A stretch of DNA of 64,000 nt, from positions 2,341,001 to 2,405,000 of the forward strand of contig NZ_CP032152.1 in NCBI RefSeq assembly GCF_003555505.1. Direction: 5' to 3'. This DNA is from Thermosynechococcus sichuanensis E542 (lineage in GTDB: Bacteria > Cyanobacteriota > Cyanobacteriia > Thermosynechococcales > Thermosynechococcaceae). Positions 56,939 through 64,000 of the stretch are shown here, piece by piece. The notes beneath the pieces were generated by a model. That model did no database searches, was not told the origin of the DNA, and worked only from the letters and a program-made list of their open reading frames with translations. The translations under genes and the position numbers were made by a program. Position 1 is the first letter of the stretch, and every line of letters begins with the position of its first letter.

Positions 56939-57278
56939 TATAGCTATTTCGAAAGGGAGTGAGATACTTTCAAGCAGCTCGACACATGAGTAGAGAGTCA
57001 CGGCGAGGAAACGGTGGTGTATATCGATGAGACGGGGTTTGACTCTCGGGTAGATAATGCACTGATTCATCCGAAAGGGGTGATTCAGGAAGCGATCAAA
57101 GCAGCGGGTCACGAGGTATTATTTTTAGCGAAATACTCTCCTGATTTGCATCGGATTGAGCAGGACTTTAGTGCGCTGAAGTGAGCGCGGATGTATGCAG
57201 GGTCAAACAGTTCGATTGATGAGGTGATTCGCAATTATTGTGCTGGATAATATCTCACTCTTTATTGGAATAGCTATA
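56939..57278 (+). mobile_element. Internally deleted IS630-family element
   Basis: A terminus TATAGCTATTTCGAAAGG(GAGTGAGATA) at 56939-56966 matches the reverse complement of 57251-57278 at most of 28 positions. Between them, 56990-57250 reads as the C-terminal IS630 transposase: VVYIDETGFDSR, then directly DNALIHPKGVI, and FLAKYSPDLHRIEQDFSALK, a TGA, and a tail SIDEVIRNYC. The middle of the DDE domain is deleted, making a non-autonomous 340-bp element. Confidence 0.85.
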
Positions 57279-57288
57279 TCTCTCTTTG

Positions 57289-57318
57289 TAGTATGCCACT
57301 CTCTTTCGAAAGGGCTAT
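57289..57318. repeat. Extra IS630-type terminus fragment
   Basis: Read on the minus strand, TATAGCCCTTTCGAAAGAGAGTGGCATAC resembles the same terminus a third time, directly outside the right element. It suggests a nested or repeated insertion at this spot. Confidence 0.6.
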
Positions 57319-57357
57319 AAATACTTCCCCGAATGAGTCTTGTTAAAATTGCTACAT

Positions 57358-58215
57358 TTAACAACAATAGGTGACAACCAGCAGCTCACTAATCTTACCG
57401 CGTTTATGGCGATTGGAGTTGATGACACGGCTGGCCTTGAGTTCAATGCAGCGCCAAGATCGATACAGTTGTAGCATCGGTTCAACCCAAGCATTGCTGA
57501 GCATGACGTAGCATCCCCGTTGAGCTAACTCACCCACAACGTTGGCTAGGGCAATCTGTTCTGCCTCGCCAAAGGGCTGATCGGTGTAACTGGTGAAACT
57601 GGCTGTTTTAGAAAGAGGATAGTAAGGCGGATCAAAGTAGATAAAATCCCCCGCCGTTGCCCAAGTTAAGACCTCTTGAAAATCCGCCACACTTAATGTC
57701 ACGTTTTGCAGAGCAATGCTCGCTTGGCGCAGAGTCTCTGGCTCAAAGATCTGGGGATTGCGATAACGACCCATGGGAACGTTGAACTGCCCGTCACGAT
57801 TAACACGATAGAGGCCGTTAAAACAGGTTTTGTTCAGATAAATCAAGCGAGCCGCTCGCGTCAGGGGATCTAGTTGCTGCTGATCTAAGCTACGAATGTG
57901 GTAGTAAAAGGTTTCACTGTGCTGTTGGCGATATTCCGTGAGTTGTTTAATTAAGTCCTCCACGCGATCGCGCACAATTTGGTAGCAATTCATCAGTTCA
58001 GGGTTGCGATCGCTCAACCGCGCCTGCTGAAACTGAAACTGCCCTCGCTGAGCTTGACCAAAGAGATACCAATAGAGCGCTGCACTGCCACAAAATGGCT
58101 CAGCATAACAGCGACATTGAGGGGGTAAATAGGGAGCCATTTGGCTCAACAATTGGGACTTGCCCCCCGCCCACTTCAGAAATGGCTTCGGGCTGAGGAT
58201 CGCTGCTGTCGCCAC
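57358..58215 (-). CDS. dam: DNA adenine methylase, Dam/DpnM family (GATC type)
   Basis: The protein has FLKWAGGKSQLL (motif I) at the N-terminus, EPFCGSAALYWY, and DPPYYPLSKTASFTSY (catalytic DPPY) in the middle. This is the alpha-class N6-adenine methylase pattern of Dam and M.DpnII. GATC is the expected target and forms the core of the HIP1 repeat GCGATCGC. I chose the GTG at 58215 (285 residues) because it overlaps the yggT stop and precedes the conserved start; the frame is open to 58296. No restriction gene is adjacent. Confidence 0.9.
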   Translation of the reverse strand: MATAAILSPKPFLKWAGGKSQLLSQMAPYLPPQCRCYAEPFCGSAALYWYLFGQAQRGQFQFQQARLSDRNPELMNCYQIVRDRVEDLIKQLTEYRQQHSETFYYHIRSLDQQQLDPLTRAARLIYLNKTCFNGLYRVNRDGQFNVPMGRYRNPQIFEPETLRQASIALQNVTLSVADFQEVLTWATAGDFIYFDPPYYPLSKTASFTSYTDQPFGEAEQIALANVVGELAQRGCYVMLSNAWVEPMLQLYRSWRCIELKASRVINSNRHKRGKISELLVVTYCC

Positions 58216-58514
58216 TAGGCCGGTGGAAACAAGATGAACAACAGTCCCTGCTGCCCCACAAGCAATTCCCGGAGGAGGGTGACAATGCCCACCCAAATAA
58301 TGGGACTAATATCCACTCCCCCAAGGGGCGGCACGACGCGGCGAGTTGGTGCCAGCACAGGCTCTGAGAGCCAGTAAATCACTTTCAATGGCCCTTGGGT
58401 GAGGTTGATCTGGGGGTACCAGGTAAGGACAATCCGCACCAGAAAGATGAGGGTAAAAATGGCAAGGATAATGCCTAGCACCCAATTGATGACAACAACA
58501 GCAGACATTGGCAT
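58215..58514 (-). CDS. YggT family membrane protein
   Basis: The 99-residue protein has two membrane helices (VINWVLGIILAIFTLIFLVR and the C-terminal WVGIVTLLRELLVG) and a central VLAPTRRVVPPLGGVDISPI, the YggT signature. In cyanobacteria and plastids (YLMG) the family is linked to membrane or nucleoid organisation. Its stop overlaps the dam start by one base. Confidence 0.92.
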   Translation of the reverse strand: MPMSAVVVINWVLGIILAIFTLIFLVRIVLTWYPQINLTQGPLKVIYWLSEPVLAPTRRVVPPLGGVDISPIIWVGIVTLLRELLVGQQGLLFILFPPA

Positions 58515-58535
58515 TGCTTACGCTACCCCAAACGA

Positions 58536-58859
58536 TTATCCCAAAAAATGATCAAGGGCAGCCTTGAGTTCTGCGAGTTCCTGATCAATGCGTCCCTCTT
58601 GAGCAGCACGAGTCACACATTCATTCAAATGTTCATCGAGAATCAGCCGTGCCACCCGATCCAACGCTCCCCGCACTGCGGCAATTTGAATCAGTACCTC
58701 TGGGCAAGGGCGACTGTCTTGTACCATCGTTTTGATACCACGCACGTGCCCTTCAATGCGCGAGAGCCGATTGACGATCGCCCGCAGCGACTCCTCACTG
58801 TGGTAATGGGGATGGGAATGCAGAGAAGGGGAGGAATGGGAATGGGATTCAGTGCCCAC
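58536..58859 (-). CDS. InrS-like CsoR/RcnR-family metal sensor
   Basis: The 107-residue protein is all-helical with an extended His-rich N-terminus and the CsoR/RcnR fingerprint: His20, Cys52 (SRPCPEV), His77 and Cys81 (LDEHLNEC). This set of ligands and the N-terminal His match InrS, the nickel sensor that derepresses the Ni exporter NrsD in Synechocystis. No exporter is adjacent. The start is GTG at 58859, but the frame stays open upstream through a cysteine-rich stretch. Confidence 0.88.
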   Translation of the reverse strand: MGTESHSHSSPSLHSHPHYHSEESLRAIVNRLSRIEGHVRGIKTMVQDSRPCPEVLIQIAAVRGALDRVARLILDEHLNECVTRAAQEGRIDQELAELKAALDHFLG

Positions 58860-59164
58860 GGCAAACAGTCCTAAACAATCAGTACAACGATTCGCAGACC
58901 ACTCAAGAACGCGACAAATTAAGGCATTGTTGCCCCCTGTTGCAGGTAATTCCGTAGATTGACTAACGGAACAGCAACTAATAGTTGCACAGCAATTGTA
59001 GCAAACTTGCTAGCTGCGCTTAGTTTTGGTCATGAATGTTAGCGCTTGTTTCTCAGTTTTTAAGTGGGCGTTTGCCTTGGGCGTCACTCCCGTAACTGTT
59101 GCCCCTAGGGAAGTCGTGATAGTATCGGGACACATCCCCCGCAGGACTCAGTGGACGAACCGAC
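58860..59164. promoter_or_regulatory. Intergenic control region of the InrS-like gene
   Basis: This 305-base region between the divergent inrS-like and DUF948 genes contains the 15-bp palindrome GCAACTA-A-TAGTTGC (58974-58988) and a TTGCCCCC tract near 58930, of a kind seen in CsoR-family operators. Minus-strand codons 59009-58860 are also open and encode eight cysteines in 50 residues. Confidence 0.4.
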
Positions 59165-59620
59165 GTGACAGAACCAATTTTTTGGTTGGCGGTGTCACTG
59201 GTATTAGTGGCCGTATGCTTGGCAGCCGTTCTGGTTGCTGCCATTCCGGCATTTATGGAGTTGGCACGGGCGGCTCGTAGTGCCGAAAAGCTCTTTGATA
59301 CCTTGGGACGTGAACTGCCGCCTACTCTAGAAGCCATTCGCTTGACGGGTTTAGAGATTAGCGATCTCACCGATGACATTAGCCAAGGGGTAGCAAGTGC
59401 GGGCAATGTGGTTAAGCAGGTGGATCAAGGGATTGCAGCGGCAAAACGCCAAGTTCAAGAGGCAAAAGTGACCACTCGTAGTGTCTTTGCCGGGGTAAAA
59501 GCCGCATGGCAAACGTGGAACCGTCCCAGTCGTAAACCCTCGCGGTTGCCCCCGAGTCAATTGTCAGCGCCACCAGAGCGATCGCCCCAGGAACGCCGTG
59601 AACAGGCCAAGGAAAGCTGA
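59165..59620 (+). CDS. DUF948 membrane-anchored protein
   Basis: The 151-residue protein has one N-terminal membrane helix (WLAVSLVLVAVCLAAVLVAA) and an amphipathic DUF948 helix (GLEISDLTDDISQGV, QVDQGIAAAKRQVQEAK). A basic Pro/Arg-rich tail follows. Function is unknown. The start is GTG. The last 64 bases overlap the end of holA on the opposite strand, so the tails are read in both directions. Confidence 0.85.
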   Translation: MTEPIFWLAVSLVLVAVCLAAVLVAAIPAFMELARAARSAEKLFDTLGRELPPTLEAIRLTGLEISDLTDDISQGVASAGNVVKQVDQGIAAAKRQVQEAKVTTRSVFAGVKAAWQTWNRPSRKPSRLPPSQLSAPPERSPQERREQAKES

Positions 59621-60564
59621 ATCATCCCTTGGCGTAGGGTGGCCACTGGCTCAGCCCCTAGCTTGAGTTGATACTCCGTGGCTAAGAGAATCTGCAAGCA
59701 GGCTTGAAGGGACGGCAAAGCAACAGCGTTCACTTCTTTTTGCAGAAAATAGACCCGTTTCGGATTTCCGACTTCGGCGAGCTTGGCAATGCGTTGATTG
59801 TCGCGCTCATGGCTAAGCAATTTGACCCACAACCACGTGCGAAATTGTTTCGTCAGGGTGGCCAAAAGGCGCAACGGCGGTTCATTTTGTAGCAGCAAGT
59901 CCTCTAGTTGGCTCAGGGCAGTGGCTGTGTCTCCCCGCAAGAGGGTGCTGGCAAGGGTGAGGCTACTTTGTTGGGTGGCATGAACAAGGGTTGTGATGTC
60001 TTCAGCCGTAAGGGGGCGATCGCCGGCAAACAGAGCCAATTTTTCTAATTCGTTGTGGAGTTGGCGGCTGTCATTCCCCACGGCTTCCGCAAGAAGTTGT
60101 ATCGCTTCTGGGGGCAGGTGCAGTTGATAGCGCTGAGCCGCCTCACGGATTTGCTGTTCAATCTCAGCCGTTTTCCAAGCAGCAATCGGACTAAATTCCT
60201 GAATGTTGCCATGCTGTTGCAGCAGTTTGACAGCTTTGCTGCGGCTGTCGGGTTTTTGAGTACTCGTGAGGAGTAAATGACAGTTCGGGGGAATTTGGGG
60301 TAGGGTCAGTTCTAAATCTGCGAGTAGTTCGGCATTACAGCGTTGACCCAGTGTCGTATTCACCAGCCACACCAAGCGATCGCCGCCGCCAAAGGGTGGC
60401 GTCATCACCTGCGCCAACGCGGCTTGAACCGCCTCAGCATCCTCCCCAGCAAATTTCTCGAAGTTGAAACTCTCCCACAGGGGATCAACCACCTGTTGCC
60501 GTAGGTTTTTGACGGCCTGTTCTAACCGAAATTGATCCTCCCCCCAGTAGAAGTAAACGGGCAT
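59557..60564 (-). CDS. holA: DNA polymerase III subunit delta HolA
   Basis: The 335-residue protein begins VYFYWGEDQFRLEQAV, has NCHLLLTSTQKPDSRSKAVKLL, and DRPLTAEDITTLVHATQQSSL, the delta-subunit clamp-loader pattern. It loads the sliding clamp onto DNA as part of the clamp loader. The length is family-typical. It converges on DUF948 with a 64-base overlap and is divergent from the lptA gene. Confidence 0.93.
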   Translation of the reverse strand: MPVYFYWGEDQFRLEQAVKNLRQQVVDPLWESFNFEKFAGEDAEAVQAALAQVMTPPFGGGDRLVWLVNTTLGQRCNAELLADLELTLPQIPPNCHLLLTSTQKPDSRSKAVKLLQQHGNIQEFSPIAAWKTAEIEQQIREAAQRYQLHLPPEAIQLLAEAVGNDSRQLHNELEKLALFAGDRPLTAEDITTLVHATQQSSLTLASTLLRGDTATALSQLEDLLLQNEPPLRLLATLTKQFRTWLWVKLLSHERDNQRIAKLAEVGNPKRVYFLQKEVNAVALPSLQACLQILLATEYQLKLGAEPVATLRQGMIQLSLACSRRSWGDRSGGADN

Positions 60565-60604
60565 GATGCGGAAATTTTCCCTGATCCACTAGGATAAAGA
60601 CATT

Positions 60605-61069
60605 GTGGCGGAAAATAAGAAAATGTTGCGATCTTGTTCCCGATGGCCATCCCGCCTTCTGGCGCTGGGTACACTGGGGGTAGGGTTAGCAATCGCTCCC
60701 CTCGTCTGGCAGCCCGCAGACTCCCAAGAAACCCCTTCCCAAGCTCTCACCATCTTGGCTGATGTGCAGCAGGCGAATGCAATCACAGGGGTGATCACGG
60801 CTCGGGGCAATGTGCAACTGCGTTATCCTGCCCGCCAAATTCAGGCTACGGCAGCACAGGCACAATATTTTAGCCGTGAAGGGCGTATTGTCCTTAGTGG
60901 GAATGTGTACGTTTTGCAACAGGGGAACAGTCTGCGGGCCGATACCATCACATATCTTATTGAGGAAGCAAAATTTGTCGCTCTGCCCGCTCCCAGCCGC
61001 CAAGTTGAATCTATCCTAATGATCCCCGATGACCCTAACCAGCAAATTTTTACACCTGTGCAGCCCTAA
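60605..61069 (+). CDS. lptA: LptA/OstA-like periplasmic protein
   Basis: The 154-residue protein has a signal peptide and an OstA domain: [25 protein letters not shown] and [18 protein letters not shown]. It likely forms the periplasmic bridge for lipopolysaccharide. It starts at GTG; an in-frame ATG at 60623 is an alternative. It overlaps lptB by 41 bases, which ties expression to the transporter. Confidence 0.9.
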   Translation: MAENKKMLRSCSRWPSRLLALGTLGVGLAIAPLVWQPADSQETPSQALTILADVQQANAITGVITARGNVQLRYPARQIQATAAQAQYFSREGRIVLSGNVYVLQQGNSLRADTITYLIEEAKFVALPAPSRQVESILMIPDDPNQQIFTPVQP

Positions 61070-61817
61070 TGGGCGGTTTGCGCTACCGACCACGCTTCGC
61101 CTAGAGGGGGTATGTAAACGGTATGGCAGTCGTTGGGTAGTGGATCACGTCAGTCTCTCGGTGGCACGGGGAGAAGTGGTGGGTCTGCTGGGGCCCAATG
61201 GTGCAGGGAAAACGACAACCTTCTACATGGCCACGGGGATTGAACGACCGGATTATGGTCGAGTATGGCTGGATGATGAGGATATTACCCATGCGCCCTT
61301 GCATCAGCGGGCACGGTGGGGCATTGGCTATCTGCCCCAAGAACCGAGTATCTTTCGCCAGTTGACGGTTGCTGAAAATATTCTTTTGGTTTTAGAGGAG
61401 ACGGGAGTGCCTCGGCGACAGTGGCGCGATCGCTTGGATCAACTGCTGACGGAATTTCGCTTGACCCACATTGCCCACACCCTTGGTCGGCGAGTCTCAG
61501 GGGGAGAACGACGGCGCACTGAATTAGCCCGTGCTTTGGCGGCAGGGACTCAAGGCCCTAGTTTTTTACTGCTCGATGAACCCTTTGCCGGCGTGGATCC
61601 CATTGCCGTGCATGACTTACAGGACATGATTGCCAAGCTGCGCGATCGCCAGATGGGCATTCTGATCACGGATCACAATGTGCGGGAAACGCTGGAAATT
61701 ATTGACCGCGCCTACATTTTACGGGAAGGCCAGATTTTGGCCGCAGGGAATAGCTGGGAATTGGCACAGGATGCCAAAGTGCGGCAATACTACCTCGGTG
61801 AGGATTTTCGTTTCTAG
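61029..61817 (+). CDS. lptB: LPS transport ATPase LptB
   Basis: The 262-residue ABC ATPase has Walker [14 protein letters not shown], signature [16 protein letters not shown], Walker [17 protein letters not shown] and the H-loop [12 protein letters not shown], very close to LptB. It powers LptFG extraction of LPS. The start at 61029 lies within lptA and adds about 22 residues before [11 protein letters not shown]; no better in-frame start exists. Confidence 0.93.
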   Translation: MTLTSKFLHLCSPNGRFALPTTLRLEGVCKRYGSRWVVDHVSLSVARGEVVGLLGPNGAGKTTTFYMATGIERPDYGRVWLDDEDITHAPLHQRARWGIGYLPQEPSIFRQLTVAENILLVLEETGVPRRQWRDRLDQLLTEFRLTHIAHTLGRRVSGGERRRTELARALAAGTQGPSFLLLDEPFAGVDPIAVHDLQDMIAKLRDRQMGILITDHNVRETLEIIDRAYILREGQILAAGNSWELAQDAKVRQYYLGEDFRF

Positions 61818-61819
61818 GC

Positions 61820-62956
61820 ATGATCAGAGCACTGCGGCGGATCTGGCTGCCGACCCTCTCCAAGTTAGATCAGTATCTGCTCTCGCTGCTGCTGCCGGGG
61901 TTTGTTTTTGGCGTTACAATCTTTACCACTTTGGCGCTGACGGTCGGCACGATTTTTGATCTGGTGCGGCAAATTGCCGATGCTCAACTGCCCCTAACGA
62001 TTTTGCTGCAATTGATTGGCTATCAACTGCCGACCGTCTTGGTCTTGGTCTTTCCGATGGCCGTGCTGCTAGCGGTGGTGGGGGCGATGAGTCGGCTCTC
62101 GGAGGAGGGGGAGTGGATTGCCCTGCGCAGTGTGGGCATTTGTCTGCGCCGTGTCCTCGTCCCCGTGATGGTTTTTGCTCTGTTTGTTAGTGGGTTGACC
62201 CTTGCCCTCAATGAAATTGCTGTACCGATCGCCAAGTATGAATCGCAAAAACTCATGCGGGAGTTGCTGCAACAGGAGCGCACCCTCGGCTCAGGCACCG
62301 ATATTTTCTACCCTGAGTACGATCGCGACGGCAATGTGCGGCGGCTCTATTATGGGCATCGCTTTGATGGCAGCCGCATTCAGGGAATCACAGTTTTGGA
62401 CTTTTCGCAACCGCAGGTGACTCAGGTCATTAGCGCTGAATCCGCCGAGTGGAATGTGCGTGAGAGTCGCTGGTTACTCTTGCAGGGGGTCGCCTATTTG
62501 ATCAGCCACACGGGGGTCAGCCGTAATCTGTTGCAATTCGATCAACAGGAGATCCGCTTGCCTCGGCCTGCTCAATCTCAGCAACTGCGGCCAACGGATG
62601 TGGATGATCTGTCAATTACCCAAGCCCGCCGTGCCCTGCAACGTCTCGATCCCGATCAAGACCCGGAACTCGTGCGTGCCCTAGAGGTTCATTTGGCTCA
62701 GGCCTATGCCCAGCCTTTCTTAGCTGTGGTTTTTGCTCTGTTGGGGGTGGGGTTTGGTCTCAGTCCTTCCCAACGACGGGGGCGGCAGGGATTTGGCATC
62801 AGTGTGGCGGTGGTGTTTGGCCAGTATGTGCTCACATTTTTTCTCAGCGCCTTGGGCAAGATTGGTACCCTTTCGCCCCTTGCGGCGGCGTGGTTGCCCC
62901 ATGGTATTGGTTTGGCAGTGGCGATCGCCCTACTGTGGCGCGCGGATCGCAGCTAG
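61820..62956 (+). CDS. lptF: LPS transport permease (LptF/LptG, YjgP/YjgQ family)
   Basis: The 378-residue protein has six membrane helices with a large periplasmic loop: LDQYLLSLLLPGFVFGVTIF, VLVLVFPMAVLLAVV and LALNEIAVPIAKYESQKLM, and C-terminal LGVGFGLSPSQRRGRQGFG. It is the LptF/G-type permease. Only one such gene is present here; a homodimer or a second gene elsewhere would complete it. It starts two bases after lptB. Confidence 0.9.
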   Translation: MIRALRRIWLPTLSKLDQYLLSLLLPGFVFGVTIFTTLALTVGTIFDLVRQIADAQLPLTILLQLIGYQLPTVLVLVFPMAVLLAVVGAMSRLSEEGEWIALRSVGICLRRVLVPVMVFALFVSGLTLALNEIAVPIAKYESQKLMRELLQQERTLGSGTDIFYPEYDRDGNVRRLYYGHRFDGSRIQGITVLDFSQPQVTQVISAESAEWNVRESRWLLLQGVAYLISHTGVSRNLLQFDQQEIRLPRPAQSQQLRPTDVDDLSITQARRALQRLDPDQDPELVRALEVHLAQAYAQPFLAVVFALLGVGFGLSPSQRRGRQGFGISVAVVFGQYVLTFFLSALGKIGTLSPLAAAWLPHGIGLAVAIALLWRADRS

Positions 62957-62991
62957 AGAGTTATGATGAAAAAAGTGCTGATTGCTGATCC

Positions 62992-64000
62992 ATGCCGCAA
63001 ACGTTTGATCTTCACGTTGTTGAGACGCGACCCTTGTTGACGCCTGCTACCCTGCTGGCGGATTTGCCGCTGACGGAATCCCAAGCCACCCTTGTGGCCA
63101 CCACCCGCGATCGCATTCGTGACATTTTCAAGGGGCGCGATCGCCGACTGCTAGTCATTGTAGGCCCTTGTTCTATTCACGATGTTAAGGCGGCTTTGGA
63201 ATATGGCGAAAAGTTGGCTCGGGTGCGCGATCGCCTGCGAGATAGTCTTGAGATCGTGATGCGGGTTTATTTTGAAAAACCACGAACCTCTGTAGGCTGG
63301 AAAGGGCTGATCAACGATCCGCACCTCGATGGTAGCTACGATATCAATACCGGCCTACGCCTTGCACGCAAGCTGCTACTGGATTTGGCCAACTTGGGGA
63401 TACCCGCTGCCACAGAATTGCTCGACCCGATTATTCCCCAGTACATCGCCGACGTTGTGAGTTGGACCGCCATTGGCGCTCGCACGACGGAAAGCCAAAC
63501 CCACCGTCAAATGGCCTCGGGTCTCTCAATGCCCGTAGGCTTCAAAAATGGCACCGACGGTCACTTAGATTCGGCAATTAATGCCATGATTGCCGCACAG
63601 CAATCGCACCATTTTCTGGGAATTAACGCTGAAGGTCGTGCCAGTATTGTTGCCACCACGGGGAATCCCGATACCCATCTTGTACTGCGCGGCGGCAAAG
63701 ATGGCCCCAACTACTCTGCTGCCCACATTGAAATGGCGGCTGCGCTCCTCGAGCGTAAGGGACTCACCCCCCGCCTGATGGTGGATTGTAGCCATGCCAA
63801 CGCTGCCAAAGATGCCCAACGCCAAGTGCTAGTGTGTGAAAACCTCGCCCAGCAGGTACAGCAAGGCTCCCGTTATTTGGCGGGTGTCATGATCGAGAGC
63901 CATCTCAAGGCGGGTAATCAACCGATTCCCAAGGATCTCTCACAGTTGGTCTATGGCCAGAGTATTACCGATCCCTGCGTGGACTTTGCAACAACAGTAA
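62992..64000 (+). CDS. 3-deoxy-7-phosphoheptulonate synthase (DAHP synthase), truncated by window
   Basis: From the ATG at 62992 (MPQTFDLHVVETRPLL) the frame is open to the window end, 336 codons. It contains LLVIVGPCSIHDVKAALEY, MRVYFEKPRTSVGWKGL, GFKNGTDG, and LVLRGGKDGPNY, the type I (AroF/G/H) motifs. It makes the first committed step of the shikimate pathway. Its C-terminal end lies beyond the window. It follows lptF by 35 bases. Confidence 0.93.
   Translation, partial: MPQTFDLHVVETRPLLTPATLLADLPLTESQATLVATTRDRIRDIFKGRDRRLLVIVGPCSIHDVKAALEYGEKLARVRDRLRDSLEIVMRVYFEKPRTSVGWKGLINDPHLDGSYDINTGLRLARKLLLDLANLGIPAATELLDPIIPQYIADVVSWTAIGARTTESQTHRQMASGLSMPVGFKNGTDGHLDSAINAMIAAQQSHHFLGINAEGRASIVATTGNPDTHLVLRGGKDGPNYSAAHIEMAAALLERKGLTPRLMVDCSHANAAKDAQRQVLVCENLAQQVQQGSRYLAGVMIESHLKAGNQPIPKDLSQLVYGQSITDPCVDFATTV

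Noticed and set aside
57358-58296. Longer dam start at 58296
   Set aside because: The extra 27 residues overlap yggT and are unlike Dam N-termini; the GTG at 58215 coupled to the yggT stop fits better.
62963-63038. Small open frame MMKKVLIAD... before DAHP synthase
   Set aside because: It overlaps the conserved DAHP synthase start in another frame, is only 25 codons long and has no family match.

Overview
The window is chromosomal DNA from a unicellular cyanobacterium. Its gene content is cyanobacterium-specific (ldpA, ycf45, pxcA, ftn2/zipN, an nblB-like HEAT protein, a thylakoid-type ftsH, UPF0182), and the HIP1 octamer GCGATCGC is scattered densely through genes on both strands. From memory, the protein sequences and gene style look most like Thermosynechococcus. 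That genus call is inference; no search was run. Coding density is high, with many short overlaps between neighbours. There is no rRNA, CRISPR array or intact mobile element.

Layout. 1-4.2 kb: a TM-helix-repeat channel-like protein, then a compact minus-strand cluster behind a Zur/Fur-type box. It encodes a FolE-like C-terminal fragment, a COG0523/CobW-like P-loop protein cut by an in-frame TGA, and two tandem calcineurin-like phosphoesterases, the second of which has lost its metal motifs. 4.2-9.4 kb: ftsH, recG and a coiled-coil protein. 9.6-14.1 kb: uppP, sigF, ldpA, ycf45. 14.3-22.7 kb: a DUF3782-type protein, hemE, a sugar-nucleotide-type epimerase, an EVE protein, gcvT, a DUF255 thioredoxin-fold protein, folB and a Ca2+/H+ antiporter. 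22.7-32.1 kb: tRNA-Leu(GAG), a MerR regulator, pxcA, an AddB-like helicase-fold protein, metG, a LabA-like NYN protein, an LptC-like protein, a 2OG-Fe(II) oxygenase and small membrane or exported proteins. 32.3-41.8 kb: ftn2, an orphan sugar ABC permease, carA, hrcA, a serine-recombinase-like protein without the catalytic serine, glgA and proA. 42-50.7 kb: ppsA, an nblB-like gene, cbiD, a methyltransferase, tRNA-Ser(UGA), two PrxQ peroxiredoxins of different disulfide type, an orphan DppB-type permease and a TPR protein. 50.8-57.3 kb: UPF0182, then a four-gene cassette (Roadblock/LC7, MglA/Arf-like GTPase, DUF4388/PATAN, bacteriohemerythrin) bracketed by decayed IS630-family elements. 57.4-64 kb: a Dam-type GATC methylase, yggT, an InrS-like nickel sensor, DUF948, holA, the lptA-lptB-lptF transport operon and the start of a DAHP synthase gene cut by the window edge.

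Two gene groups are the best candidates for something undescribed. The IS-bracketed cassette pairs a small-GTPase switch with a hemerythrin in which one of the seven iron ligands is Asn. The Zur-box cluster joins degenerate FolE, COG0523 and phosphoesterase paralogues. The rest is mostly conserved housekeeping. Lipopolysaccharide transport genes occur at two places (LptC-like at 29 kb; LptA/B/F at 61 kb), and two clock-associated families (LdpA, LabA-like) are present.
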